Shown piece by piece: positions 1-6,115 of a stretch of DNA of 16,228 nucleotides. The DNA is taken from contig DBDB01000040.1 of NCBI GenBank assembly GCA_002293345.1, forward strand, positions 1-16,228, read 5' to 3'. A program made the position numbers and the translations under genes. The notes under the pieces are model-generated. The model saw only the letters and a program-made list of their open reading frames with translations. It had not been told where the DNA came from and searched no databases. This DNA comes from Alistipes sp. UBA943 (GTDB lineage Bacteria; Bacteroidota; Bacteroidia; Bacteroidales; Rikenellaceae). The stretch's first letter is position 1. The number at the start of each line of letters is the position of its first letter.

Positions 1-17
1 TCCCGAAAGGTTTTGGG

Positions 18-42
18 GTACACTTTTCTCCGAAAAGGGTAC
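18..42. repeat. Hairpin-forming inverted repeat of unknown role
   Basis: The arms 18-28 and 32-42 pair over 11 positions with one A/G mismatch around a 3-base loop. Neither strand has a clear T-run directly after it, so it is not a convincing terminator. It lies just beyond the gcvT terminator and may belong to whatever lies outside the left edge. The rest of bases 1-81 shows nothing recognisable. Confidence 0.35.
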
Positions 43-81
43 AGTTGAGGCTTAGGGAAGTAAAAAAGAAAAAGGTTTTAG

Positions 82-117
82 AAAAAGCAGAAGCCCCGCT
101 CGATGAGCGGGGCTTCT
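82..117 (-). terminator. Rho-independent terminator of the acetyltransferase-gcvT unit
   Basis: Arms 89-101 and 105-117 form a perfect 13-bp GC-rich stem with a 3-base loop. Read on the minus strand it is followed by a T-run (the A-run at 82-86 on plus). It lies 19 bases after the gcvT stop codon. The stem-loop core is identical, in the direction of transcription, to the terminators after the fimbrial tip gene and after the subtilase gene. Confidence 0.9.
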
Positions 118-136
118 TTGTGGTGAGGACGTCAGG

Positions 137-1237
137 TTAAACGAACGGCATCTTCATAACTTCGGCCTTAACCAATTTTTCGCGGATTACAATGGCAATG
201 GGAGTGCCGACTTTCGCGAAATCTTTCTTCACGTATCCCGTGCCGATACCCTCCTTCAACATGGGTGACATCGTGCCGGAACGCACCTCACCGATGATCT
301 CTCCCTCTGGAGTGGCGATCTGATAACCCTGACGAGGAATGCCACGCTCACTCATCTTGAAACCGATCAGTTTACGCGTCACACCCTCGGCTTTTTGTTT
401 TTCCATCAACGGACGGTCGATAAAATCCTTGCCGTCGACGAACTTGGTGATCCATCCCAGACCCGCCTCGATGGGTGATGTTTCGTCATCGATCTCGTGC
501 CCGTACAGCGCGAAACCCTTCTCCAAACGCAACGTGTCACGTGCCCCGAGACCGATATTTTTCAATCCCTCGGGCATACCGACCTTCCACAGTGCCTCCC
601 ACACCTTATCGCCATCTTCATTCGCCACGTAGATCTCGCAACCGCCCGAACCCGTGTATCCCGTGATCGACAAAATCGCGTCGCAACCCGCCACTTTCAA
701 CTTCTTGAATGTGTAATATTCCATATCCTCCACCGGCTGATCGCAGATTTTCTGCACGATTTTCATCGCGTTGGGACCCTGCACAGCCAGCTGACAAATC
801 TCGTCCGATGCGTTGTAGAGTTCCTTGCCGTGACCTGCCTCCATGCCCATTTTTTTGCCCTCGGCAACGATATGGTTCCAGTCCTTTTCGATGTTCGACG
901 CATTCACCACCAACAGGTAAGTTTCTGCGTCAATGCGATATACGAGCAGATCGTCCACAATGCCGCCCTTGCCGTTCGGCATCGTCGTGTACTGGATTTT
1001 TCCGTCGTAAAGTGCCGCCACGTCGTTCGTCGTGATGCGTTGCAACAGCGCTTCGGCCTTCGGGCCCTTCACCCAGATCTCTCCCATGTGGCTCACGTCG
1101 AATACACCGGCGTTGTCGCGTACCGTCATGTGTTCGTCGTTGATGCCCGTGAACTCGATAGGCATGTTGTGTCCTGCGAATTCCGCCATGCGGGCACCGT
1201 TCGCAATGTGATGTTTCGTGAATACGGTTGTTTTCAT
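137..1237 (-). CDS. gcvT: Glycine cleavage system T protein (aminomethyltransferase)
   Basis: GcvT transfers the aminomethyl carbon from the lipoyl arm of H protein to tetrahydrofolate, releasing ammonia and giving 5,10-methylene-THF; it acts in the cytosol. The 366 residues match the usual family length of about 360-370. Visible family features are the N-terminal MPIEFTGINDEH and FDVSHMGEI segments, the VDDLLVY segment (residues 94-100) carrying the Asp pair where the family's folate-site acid lies, the GYTGSGGCEIY motif, and the C-terminal GIGTGYV segment. ATG at 1237 gives a normal N-terminus. The gene follows an acetyltransferase gene by 23 bases on the same strand and probably shares its transcript. 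gcvP, gcvH and lpd are not in this window, so the complex is encoded at scattered loci. No SD-like site is visible, as is normal for Bacteroidetes. Confidence 0.96.
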   Translation of the reverse strand: MKTTVFTKHHIANGARMAEFAGHNMPIEFTGINDEHMTVRDNAGVFDVSHMGEIWVKGPKAEALLQRITTNDVAALYDGKIQYTTMPNGKGGIVDDLLVYRIDAETYLLVVNASNIEKDWNHIVAEGKKMGMEAGHGKELYNASDEICQLAVQGPNAMKIVQKICDQPVEDMEYYTFKKLKVAGCDAILSITGYTGSGGCEIYVANEDGDKVWEALWKVGMPEGLKNIGLGARDTLRLEKGFALYGHEIDDETSPIEAGLGWITKFVDGKDFIDRPLMEKQKAEGVTRKLIGFKMSERGIPRQGYQIATPEGEIIGEVRSGTMSPMLKEGIGTGYVKKDFAKVGTPIAIVIREKLVKAEVMKMPFV

Positions 1238-1260
1238 CTATGTCTATAGTTTTATGATTT

Positions 1261-2475
1261 TTACTCCTCTCTGCGCTTCACGCCCATGCGTGGTTGGCGG
1301 TGGAACTCCTTGGTGCGATCGAACAGATAGCGATATGTCGTATGCATCTTGTGTTTCGTCGCGTTTACGTACGTCTCGATCATGCGATTCATCACGGGAT
1401 TGAAATCACCGATCCATGCGAACTCCATTGCCTTGTAGTGCTTGTTACGTTTCTGCACGAACTCGTCGTGAATGTAGCACATGATTGCGGATTCGACACC
1501 CTTGCCTTGATACTCGGGCGTAATGGCGAACAGCAATCCGAACAGACGGTCACTCTTCTTGCGTACCTTCAGGTACCACATCGTCATCAGCTTCTGCCAC
1601 CAGCCGAATTTGCCGTTGAAGCGTCCCACGATGCGGTTCAGGTCGGGGAACATGACGAAAAATCCGATCGGCTCGTCGTTATAGTAGGCGAAGAACATGG
1701 CCTCGGGGTCGATGATCGGTTTCAATGTGGCGAGCATCTCGTCCGCCTGTTCACGCGTCATCGGTTTCACGCCCGAGAACATCGCCCACGCCTTGTTGTA
1801 AATGATACGGATCGTCTCCGAAAGTTCGCCCAGATCCATCTTCTTGGTCAGGTGCGTGACGCGATAGCCCGGTGTCTCGTACAGTCTTGCCGCACGCTCG
1901 TGTGACCGTTCCGGAAGCGTACCCGTGTCCATGCGCCAAATGTAGGTATGCTGGTTGAAGAAGTTTTGGAATCCGTAGTTCTCGAACAGCTCTTTGTAAT
2001 AGGGAGGGTTGTAGGGGTTTTCGATCAGCGGCGAGAACTCGTAACCGTTCACCAGCAATCCCCACCACGCATTACGCGGCCCGAAATTCACGGGGCCATC
2101 CATCGCCTCCATGCCGCGCTCTTTGAGCCAGTCGCGTGCCGCGTCGAACAGCAGATTGGCCAGTTCCTGATCGTCGATCGCCTCGAAAAATCCGCACCCT
2201 CCCGTGGGTTGCGTTTCGAGATAGCAGTGATCCTTGTCGTAGAAGGCGGCGATGCGTCCCACCACCTTACCTTCCGCGTCACGGGCGATCCAACGGATGG
2301 CCTCGCCGATGGCAAAAAGATCGTTCTGCGAGGGATCGAACACCGATTTGATCGCCGGATCGAGAGGGCTCACGAAATTGCGATCGCCCTTGTACAAACG
2401 ACGCGGAAGATCCAAAAATTCACGCTCGTCGCGTGCCGTCTTTACCTCGTGCAACGTGTATTTTGCAGACTTCAT
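1261..2475 (-). CDS. GNAT-like acyltransferase, Bacteroidales conserved protein
   Basis: A 404-residue protein of a type common in Bacteroidales. Its C-terminal half carries a GNAT acetyl-CoA-binding signature, TPEYQGKGVESA (residues 319-330), following a beta-strand-like FGLLFAI. The N-terminal half (YTLHEVKTARDEREFLDLPRRLY) looks like a second, degenerate GNAT-like lobe. Aromatic residues are abundant (FGWWQKLMTMWYLK). The acyl acceptor is unknown. An upstream TTG at 2511 would add 12 residues, but a TAnnTTTG promoter element at 2500-2507 lies inside that extension, so ATG 2475 is preferred. It is the first gene of a two-gene unit with gcvT and diverges from gdhA. A link to glycine or one-carbon metabolism rests only on the shared transcript. 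Confidence 0.8.
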   Translation of the reverse strand: MKSAKYTLHEVKTARDEREFLDLPRRLYKGDRNFVSPLDPAIKSVFDPSQNDLFAIGEAIRWIARDAEGKVVGRIAAFYDKDHCYLETQPTGGCGFFEAIDDQELANLLFDAARDWLKERGMEAMDGPVNFGPRNAWWGLLVNGYEFSPLIENPYNPPYYKELFENYGFQNFFNQHTYIWRMDTGTLPERSHERAARLYETPGYRVTHLTKKMDLGELSETIRIIYNKAWAMFSGVKPMTREQADEMLATLKPIIDPEAMFFAYYNDEPIGFFVMFPDLNRIVGRFNGKFGWWQKLMTMWYLKVRKKSDRLFGLLFAITPEYQGKGVESAIMCYIHDEFVQKRNKHYKAMEFAWIGDFNPVMNRMIETYVNATKHKMHTTYRYLFDRTKEFHRQPRMGVKRREE

Positions 2476-2499
2476 AACCACTGTCTTAAATTTTTTCAA

Positions 2500-2507
2500 C
2501 AAAGGTA
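2500..2507 (-). promoter_or_regulatory. -7 element TACCTTTG for the acetyltransferase-gcvT operon
   Basis: On the minus strand this reads TACCTTTG, an exact match to the Bacteroidetes -7 consensus TAnnTTTG. It ends 24 bases upstream of the ATG at 2475. No TTG is found at the usual -33 distance, so only the -7 box supports it. It is 20 bp from the opposite-facing gdhA -7 box. Confidence 0.6.
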
Positions 2508-2527
2508 ACAATTATAAGAATAAATGC

Positions 2528-2535
2528 TATCTTTG
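2528..2535 (+). promoter_or_regulatory. -7 element TATCTTTG for gdhA
   Basis: Exact match to TAnnTTTG, 37 bases upstream of the gdhA ATG, in AT-rich DNA. No clear -33 TTTG is present at 19-21 bp. The two divergent -7 boxes are close enough that polymerase binding at one could hinder the other. Confidence 0.6.
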
Positions 2536-2572
2536 TTTCACTTTTTAGAATATCAACCTAATAATCAGTGTT

Positions 2573-3913
2573 ATGAACGTTAAAGATTTAATGACAGAGT
2601 TGGAGCGTAAGCACCCGGGTGAGAACGAATACCTGCAAGCCGTACGCGAAGTGTTGGAGTCGATCGAGGAGGTGTACAACCAACACCCCGAGTTCGAGGC
2701 TGCCCGTATCGTGGAGCGTATCGTGGAGCCCGACCGGATCTTCACGTTCCGTGTGACGTGGGTAGACGATAAAGGCATCCCCCAGACCAACCTCGGTTAT
2801 CGCGTGCAGTTCAACAGCGCCATCGGTCCCTACAAAGGCGGATTGCGTTTCCACAAAGCGGTGAACCCCTCGATGTTGAAGTTCCTCGGTTTTGAGCAGA
2901 CTTTCAAGAACGCCCTCACGACGCTTCCCATGGGTGGCGCGAAGGGTGGATCGGACTTCGATCCGACCGGCAAATCGAACGGTGAGATCATGCGTTTCTG
3001 CCAAGCGTTCATGCTGGAGTTGTGGCACAATATCGGTGTCGACACGGACGTACCTGCGGGAGACGTGGGTGTGGGCGGTCGCGAGATCGGTTTCATGAAC
3101 GGTATGTTCCAGAAATTGGCCCGTCAGTACCACACCGGTGTGTTGACAGGTAAGGGTGAGACGTGGGGTGGTTCGATCCTCCGTCCCGAGGCGACCGGTT
3201 TCGGTGCGCTTTACTTTGTGGAGCACATGTTGAAACGCGACGGTAAAGATATCAAAGACAAGACGGTTGTCGTTTCCGGTTTCGGTAACGTGGCATGGGG
3301 CGCTTCCAAGAAAGCGACCGAGCTCGGTGCCAAGGTAATCGGTGTGTCGGGTCCCGACGGTGTGGTACACATCCCCGGCGGCATGACCAATCCGATGATC
3401 GACTTCCTGCTGGAACTCCGTTCGTCGAACCAGAATATCGTGGCGCCGTTCGCGAAGAAGTTCCCCGAGGCAACGTTCACGGCCGGCAAAAAGGCATGGA
3501 GCATCAAGTGTGACATCGCGTTGCCTTGTGCATTCCAGAACGAGTTGAACGGTGACGATGCTGCCGAGTTGCTCAAAAACGGTACGTGGTGTGTGGCCGA
3601 GGTGTCGAACATGGGTTGCACGCCCGAGGCGATTCACGCCTTCCAGAAGGCAGGTATCCTCTTCGCACCCGGTAAGGCTGTGAATGCAGGTGGTGTAGCT
3701 ACGTCGGGTCTCGAGATGACTCAGAACTGTATGCACCTCTCATGGGCAGGTCACGAGGTGGACGAGAAACTCCACTTCATCATGGAGTCGATCCATGAAG
3801 CTTGCGTGAAGTTCGGTCTCAACAAGAACGGTTCGATCGACTATGTCAAGGGTGCCAATATCGCCGGATTCATGAAGGTGGCACAGGCTATGCTCGAGCA
3901 AGGTATCTACTAA
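2573..3913 (+). CDS. gdhA: Glutamate dehydrogenase, hexameric (probably NADP-dependent)
   Basis: Catalyses reversible reductive amination of 2-oxoglutarate to glutamate with ammonium, a main ammonia-assimilation route in gut Bacteroidales. The 446-residue length is that of the ~50-kDa hexameric class. Substrate-site motifs are GPYKGGLRFH (Lys88), TFKNALTTLPMGGAKGGSDFDP (Lys112 and the catalytic-region Lys124) and PAGDVGVGGREIG (around 161-172). A Rossmann dinucleotide motif, VSGFGNVAWGA, spans 234-244. Similarity to the E. coli-type enzyme suggests NADPH as cofactor, but specificity cannot be read with certainty from the motifs. The ATG at 2573 begins the typical helical N-terminus. It has its own promoter box and terminator, so it is probably monocistronic. 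Nitrogen regulation is plausible, but no operator is visible. Confidence 0.96.
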   Translation: MNVKDLMTELERKHPGENEYLQAVREVLESIEEVYNQHPEFEAARIVERIVEPDRIFTFRVTWVDDKGIPQTNLGYRVQFNSAIGPYKGGLRFHKAVNPSMLKFLGFEQTFKNALTTLPMGGAKGGSDFDPTGKSNGEIMRFCQAFMLELWHNIGVDTDVPAGDVGVGGREIGFMNGMFQKLARQYHTGVLTGKGETWGGSILRPEATGFGALYFVEHMLKRDGKDIKDKTVVVSGFGNVAWGASKKATELGAKVIGVSGPDGVVHIPGGMTNPMIDFLLELRSSNQNIVAPFAKKFPEATFTAGKKAWSIKCDIALPCAFQNELNGDDAAELLKNGTWCVAEVSNMGCTPEAIHAFQKAGILFAPGKAVNAGGVATSGLEMTQNCMHLSWAGHEVDEKLHFIMESIHEACVKFGLNKNGSIDYVKGANIAGFMKVAQAMLEQGIY

Positions 3914-3934
3914 TCTTGCGGTTTTCGCCAAGAG

Positions 3935-3965
3935 AAGCCCCGCCTAACGGCGGGGCTTTCTGTTA
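3935..3965 (+). terminator. Rho-independent terminator of gdhA
   Basis: Arms 3935-3944 and 3949-3958 form a perfect 10-bp stem with a 4-base loop (TAAC), followed by TTCTGTT. It begins 21 bases after the gdhA stop. Its downstream edge touches the start of orphan cassette A. Confidence 0.85.
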
Positions 3966-4173
3966 CCTGTCCTTCCTCCCCGCGCCGGGGTACCGTAACT
4001 ACTCCGATGGTCAGCTGTACGGTCGGACTTCCGACGGGGGCTGCTGGTCCCGGCAGGCGACTTCTACCGCGGGTGCGCGACGATTGGGCTTCAGTTCCCC
4101 GGGGTACAATACGAATACCAATAACGTCGGGCTCGGCTTCTCCCTTCGTTGTATAAAGATCTAATGTAGGGCG
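3961..4173 (+). pseudogene. Orphan C-terminal cassette A of a fimbrial-tip / major-paralogous-type domain
   Basis: One frame (stop 4162-4164) reads as the last ~68 residues of a surface-protein C-terminal domain: LPAPGYRNYSDGQLY, then a TSDG..W segment, an Asn-rich stretch (NTNTNN), and the ending GFSLRCIKI. This resembles the ends of Bacteroidales fimbrial tip proteins and Fibrobacter-type major-paralogous domains (LPAAGYR ... FSVRC). There is no start codon or promoter, and the gdhA terminator sits immediately upstream, so it is not expressed as a gene here. Cassette B at 12625-12840 encodes the same scaffold in the opposite orientation. Homology between the two begins near 3961 and ends at 4173. 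It could be a gene remnant, a silent donor cassette, or a variable region detached from its gene. Confidence 0.7.
4147..4173 (+). repeat. 27-bp exact repeat, copy 1 (inverted relative to 12625-12651)
   Basis: All 27 bases match the reverse complement of 12625-12651. The core TATAAAGATCTAATG contains the cassette stop codon, and the identity continues 9 bases past the stop. With two mismatches it extends about 14 bases further upstream. Confidence 0.95.
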
Positions 4174-4242
4174 GGACAAGGAGGAGTATGAGACATTGAA
4201 AAATATTTTTTGGCTTTTTGCGGGGTATTAAAAACTTTTTGC

Positions 4243-4250
4243 TATATTTG
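4243..4250 (+). promoter_or_regulatory. -7 element TATATTTG for the small lipoprotein gene
   Basis: Exact match to TAnnTTTG, 31 bases upstream of the ATG at 4282. A TTTTTG run ends at 4220, giving 22 bp spacing, slightly long for a -33 box. The AT-rich DNA upstream (4198-4218) could act as an UP-like element. The stretch 4174-4197 shows nothing else. Confidence 0.65.
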
Positions 4251-4281
4251 CGCTCAATTACCACCCAAACAAATTATTAAA

Positions 4282-4479
4282 ATGAAAAAAGTTTTGTTTT
4301 TGATCTGCGCCGTTGCTACGTTGGCAATGGTTAGCTGTGTTGGCAAAAAAGCCAAAACAACTGAAGTTGAAGCTGTTGAGACTCCTGCCGTTGAGGCTGT
4401 AGAGGTGGCTCCCGTTGTTGAGGAGGTTGCTGCTGAGACTGTTGTTGTCGAGGAGGCTCCTGCTGTTGTAGCTGAGTAA
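4282..4479 (+). CDS. Small acidic Val/Glu/Ala-rich lipoprotein (65 aa)
   Basis: The first 19 residues form a lipoprotein signal peptide (MKKVLFLICAVATLAMVSC; lipobox MVSC, Cys19). The mature chain of ~46 residues starts with a basic patch (GKKAK) and then is almost only Val, Glu, Ala, Pro and Thr, in imperfect VEAVE / VVEE units, with no recognisable domain. ATG 4282 is chosen because the upstream in-frame extension contains the promoter box at 4243-4250 and would bury the signal peptide. Val and Ala codons are mostly GTT and GCT, unlike the GTG/GCC-rich neighbours, which is a pattern seen in highly expressed genes. It has its own promoter and terminator. Function unknown; an abundant small envelope lipoprotein is an inference. 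Confidence 0.8.
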   Translation: MKKVLFLICAVATLAMVSCVGKKAKTTEVEAVETPAVEAVEVAPVVEEVAAETVVVEEAPAVVAE

Positions 4480-4501
4480 GCTTACGCACAGTGTGCAAAA
4501 G

Positions 4502-4531
4502 AAAACCGACCCTTTGAGGGCCGGTTTTTTT
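4502..4531 (+). terminator. Rho-independent terminator of the small lipoprotein gene
   Basis: A stem of AACCG/CGGTT plus CCCT/AGGG with one A-C mismatch and a TTG loop, followed by a run of seven T (4525-4531). It lies 22 bases past the stop codon at 4479. Confidence 0.88.
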
Positions 4532-4656
4532 GTTGGGGGGCAAAATTTTTGATCAGCAGGGTTGCAGATTTGACGTCGAGCGCAGGATGGGATGTACATG
4601 AGGTACGTAACATCAACGCTGCAACGTTTGATGGAACGGCTCCGTTGCTCTTTCCT

Positions 4657-4675
4657 AAAAGCATCGTTACGATGC
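4657..4675 (-). terminator. Probable terminator of the xerC-hpf operon
   Basis: Arms 4661-4666 and 4670-4675 make a perfect 6-bp stem with a 3-base loop. On the minus strand it is followed by TTTTA. It is 18 bases past the hpf stop. The stem is short and the T-run brief, so this is moderate support. The interval 4532-4656 between the convergent genes shows no other clear feature. Confidence 0.5.
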
Positions 4676-4693
4676 CCCGCAAAAAACGCAAAT

Positions 4694-4978
4694 TTATCCT
4701 TTGATCTTTTCCAACTGCCTCTTCACGGCATCCATTGCATCGTCGAACGCCTCCTCGAAACTCTTCGCACGGTGCTCCGCCACAACGTCGTGTCCCGGTA
4801 CCAACAGGTTGATCTTCACCACCTTATTGCCCATCTCGTGGTCCTTCTCCAAGCGAAGCATCACGTCCGCTCCCGTGACACGATCCACGAATCGCTCCAA
4901 ACGAGCCATCTTCTTTTCGACGAAATCTATCAGCCGCTGATCGGCATCGAAATGAATGGATTGAATCTGTACGTTCAT
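4694..4978 (-). CDS. hpf: Ribosome hibernation promoting factor, short form (HPF/RaiA family)
   Basis: Binds the 30S subunit in stationary phase or starvation, blocking the mRNA/tRNA path and favouring inactive ribosome dimers. The 94-residue protein matches short HPF (E. coli ~95) in length and in the beta-alpha-beta layout: MNVQIQSIHFDADQRLIDFVEKK, then VTGADVMLRLEKDH, NKVVKINLLVPGHDVVAEHRAKSFEEAFDDAMDAVKRQLEK. It lacks the C-terminal extension of long HPF. ATG 4978 is chosen: it starts at the conserved first strand and lies 22 bases after the xerC stop, whereas the longer reading would overlap xerC and add an unrelated tail. It is co-transcribed with xerC. Confidence 0.9.
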   Translation of the reverse strand: MNVQIQSIHFDADQRLIDFVEKKMARLERFVDRVTGADVMLRLEKDHEMGNKVVKINLLVPGHDVVAEHRAKSFEEAFDDAMDAVKRQLEKIKG

Positions 4979-5000
4979 AATTTTCAAGCTTTTTAAGTTA

Positions 5001-5861
5001 TCACTCCGTTTCTTTTTTACCCCGTGCATGGGGATGTGCCTTGGCGTACACCTCCTGCAGGCGGGTGATGTTGTTGTGCGTGTAGACCTGTGTGGCCTGT
5101 AGCGACGCGTGACCCATCAACTCCTGTATATCCCGAAGATCGGCGCCGTGGTTCAGTAACTCCGTCGCGAATGTGTGTCTCAACACATGGGGGCTCGCCT
5201 TGCCCTGCACGCCGTTGCGCTGTAGATATCCCTTCACCACCCGATACACCGTACTCCTCGAAACCGAAAATAGCAATTTTTCATCACTCGTGCAAATATT
5301 TTGCCGAAATTCCAGGTATTTTTCCACCTGCTCCCGGACGTCCGGTAAAATCGGCACGATGCGCTCCTTGTCCCCCTTTCCGCGCACCTTCAATGAGGTG
5401 TAATCGTGCGAAAAATCTTCCTTGCGGATCCCCATCAGCTCCGCCAGACGCAGCCCGCAACTGTAAAACAGCAGGATGATCAGCGCGTCACGATCGGGCG
5501 CCTCGTACGTTTGATCGAGTACCGTCTCCATGCGTGTCGTGGGGACGAAGGACGGGATGCGTTGCGGCGTTTTGAGCGTGCGGATCGAGAGAAATATGTT
5601 TTTTTCGACTTTGCCGTTGCGTTGCAGGTGCCTCCAAAAACTACGTAACGACGACAGTTCGCGATTCATCGAAGCGGCCCCAATCTTCCCCGTTTCGGTG
5701 CGGTGGACGATCCATTCGCGAATATCTTCCGACGTGACACGAGTGACGTCCGACGTGCCCAGCCACGCGAAAAATGCCTCCACGTCACGGCGGTAGTTCC
5801 GTACCGTGAGGGGCGAAAAGCGCTTCACCGAAGTCAGATATTCCAGAAAATTGTCTAACAT
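5001..5861 (-). CDS. xerC: Tyrosine recombinase XerC-like
   Basis: A 286-residue site-specific recombinase of the length expected for XerC/XerD, which resolve chromosome dimers at dif. The N-terminal SAM-like DNA-binding domain (LTVRNYRRDVEAFFAWL) is followed by the catalytic domain with the full set of active-site residues: Arg138 (CGLRLAEL), Lys162 (VRGKGDKER), His225 and Arg228 (HVLRHTFA), His251 (LMGHASLQATQ) and nucleophile Tyr260 (VYTH). ATG 5861 is preferred over the upstream in-frame ATG at 5939 because a -7 promoter box lies at 5870-5877 inside that extension and the family N-terminus starts at MLDNFLEYL. The xerC-hpf pairing is common in Bacteroidales, which argues for a housekeeping Xer protein rather than a fimbrial phase-switch invertase, despite the fimbrial operon next door. 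Confidence 0.9.
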   Translation of the reverse strand: MLDNFLEYLTSVKRFSPLTVRNYRRDVEAFFAWLGTSDVTRVTSEDIREWIVHRTETGKIGAASMNRELSSLRSFWRHLQRNGKVEKNIFLSIRTLKTPQRIPSFVPTTRMETVLDQTYEAPDRDALIILLFYSCGLRLAELMGIRKEDFSHDYTSLKVRGKGDKERIVPILPDVREQVEKYLEFRQNICTSDEKLLFSVSRSTVYRVVKGYLQRNGVQGKASPHVLRHTFATELLNHGADLRDIQELMGHASLQATQVYTHNNITRLQEVYAKAHPHARGKKETE

Positions 5862-5869
5862 GTGTTCCA

Positions 5870-5877
5870 CAAAGGTA
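5870..5877 (-). promoter_or_regulatory. -7 element TACCTTTG for xerC-hpf
   Basis: Exact TAnnTTTG match on the minus strand, only 8 bases from the xerC ATG. If used, the transcript has almost no 5' leader. No -33 TTTG is seen at the standard spacing. Confidence 0.55.
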
Positions 5878-5972
5878 CAACATTTTTTTGGTATGATATT
5901 TGGCATGGCTCGGCTGAGATTGCAAATGAGCCGAAACACGCAAGATACTGAATGTTAAATTATTAGCCAAAA

Positions 5973-6004
5973 TTTGGAGAATCGAAAAATTCGCCGCACT
6001 TTTG
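5973..6004 (+). promoter_or_regulatory. Candidate promoter of the fimbrial operon
   Basis: TTTG (5973-5976), 20 bp, then CACTTTTG (5997-6004), which matches TAnnTTTG at all fixed positions except the first T. It would give a 5' leader of roughly 105 bases before the fimbrillin ATG, within the range seen for fimbrial operons. No inverted repeats that would indicate an invertible promoter were found in 5878-6115. Confidence 0.45.
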
Positions 6005-6115
6005 CCAATTTCGACGTACTATACTGAAGAAAAACCCGTTTTTTGAGAACATTTTGATCCGCAATTACGTATAACAAATATAAAACAAAACCTTATTACC
6101 GAAAATTTAACTACT

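Noticed and set aside
497..1249. 250-codon plus-strand open frame opposite gcvT
   Set aside because: It lies antisense to a clear gcvT; its composition (His/Arg/Val-rich, no domain) is typical of a reading-frame shadow in GC-rich DNA.
3910..4179. 89-codon minus-strand frame opposite cassette A, similar to the plus frame opposite cassette B
   Set aside because: The mutual similarity is real but comes from the shared cassettes; the opposite strand gives the recognisable YSDGQ ... LRCIKI ending in both.
4689..4696. TAAATTTG box at the end of hpf on the minus strand, suggesting a small RNA
   Set aside because: There is no -33 box at suitable spacing, it overlaps the hpf stop, and a terminator-like hairpin follows within about 15 bases.
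5878..6115. Possible invertible promoter (phase switch) between xerC and the fimbrillin gene
   Set aside because: Only short weak inverted matches (such as CGGCT/AGCCG at 5911-5933) were found; XerC here looks like the housekeeping recombinase paired with hpf.
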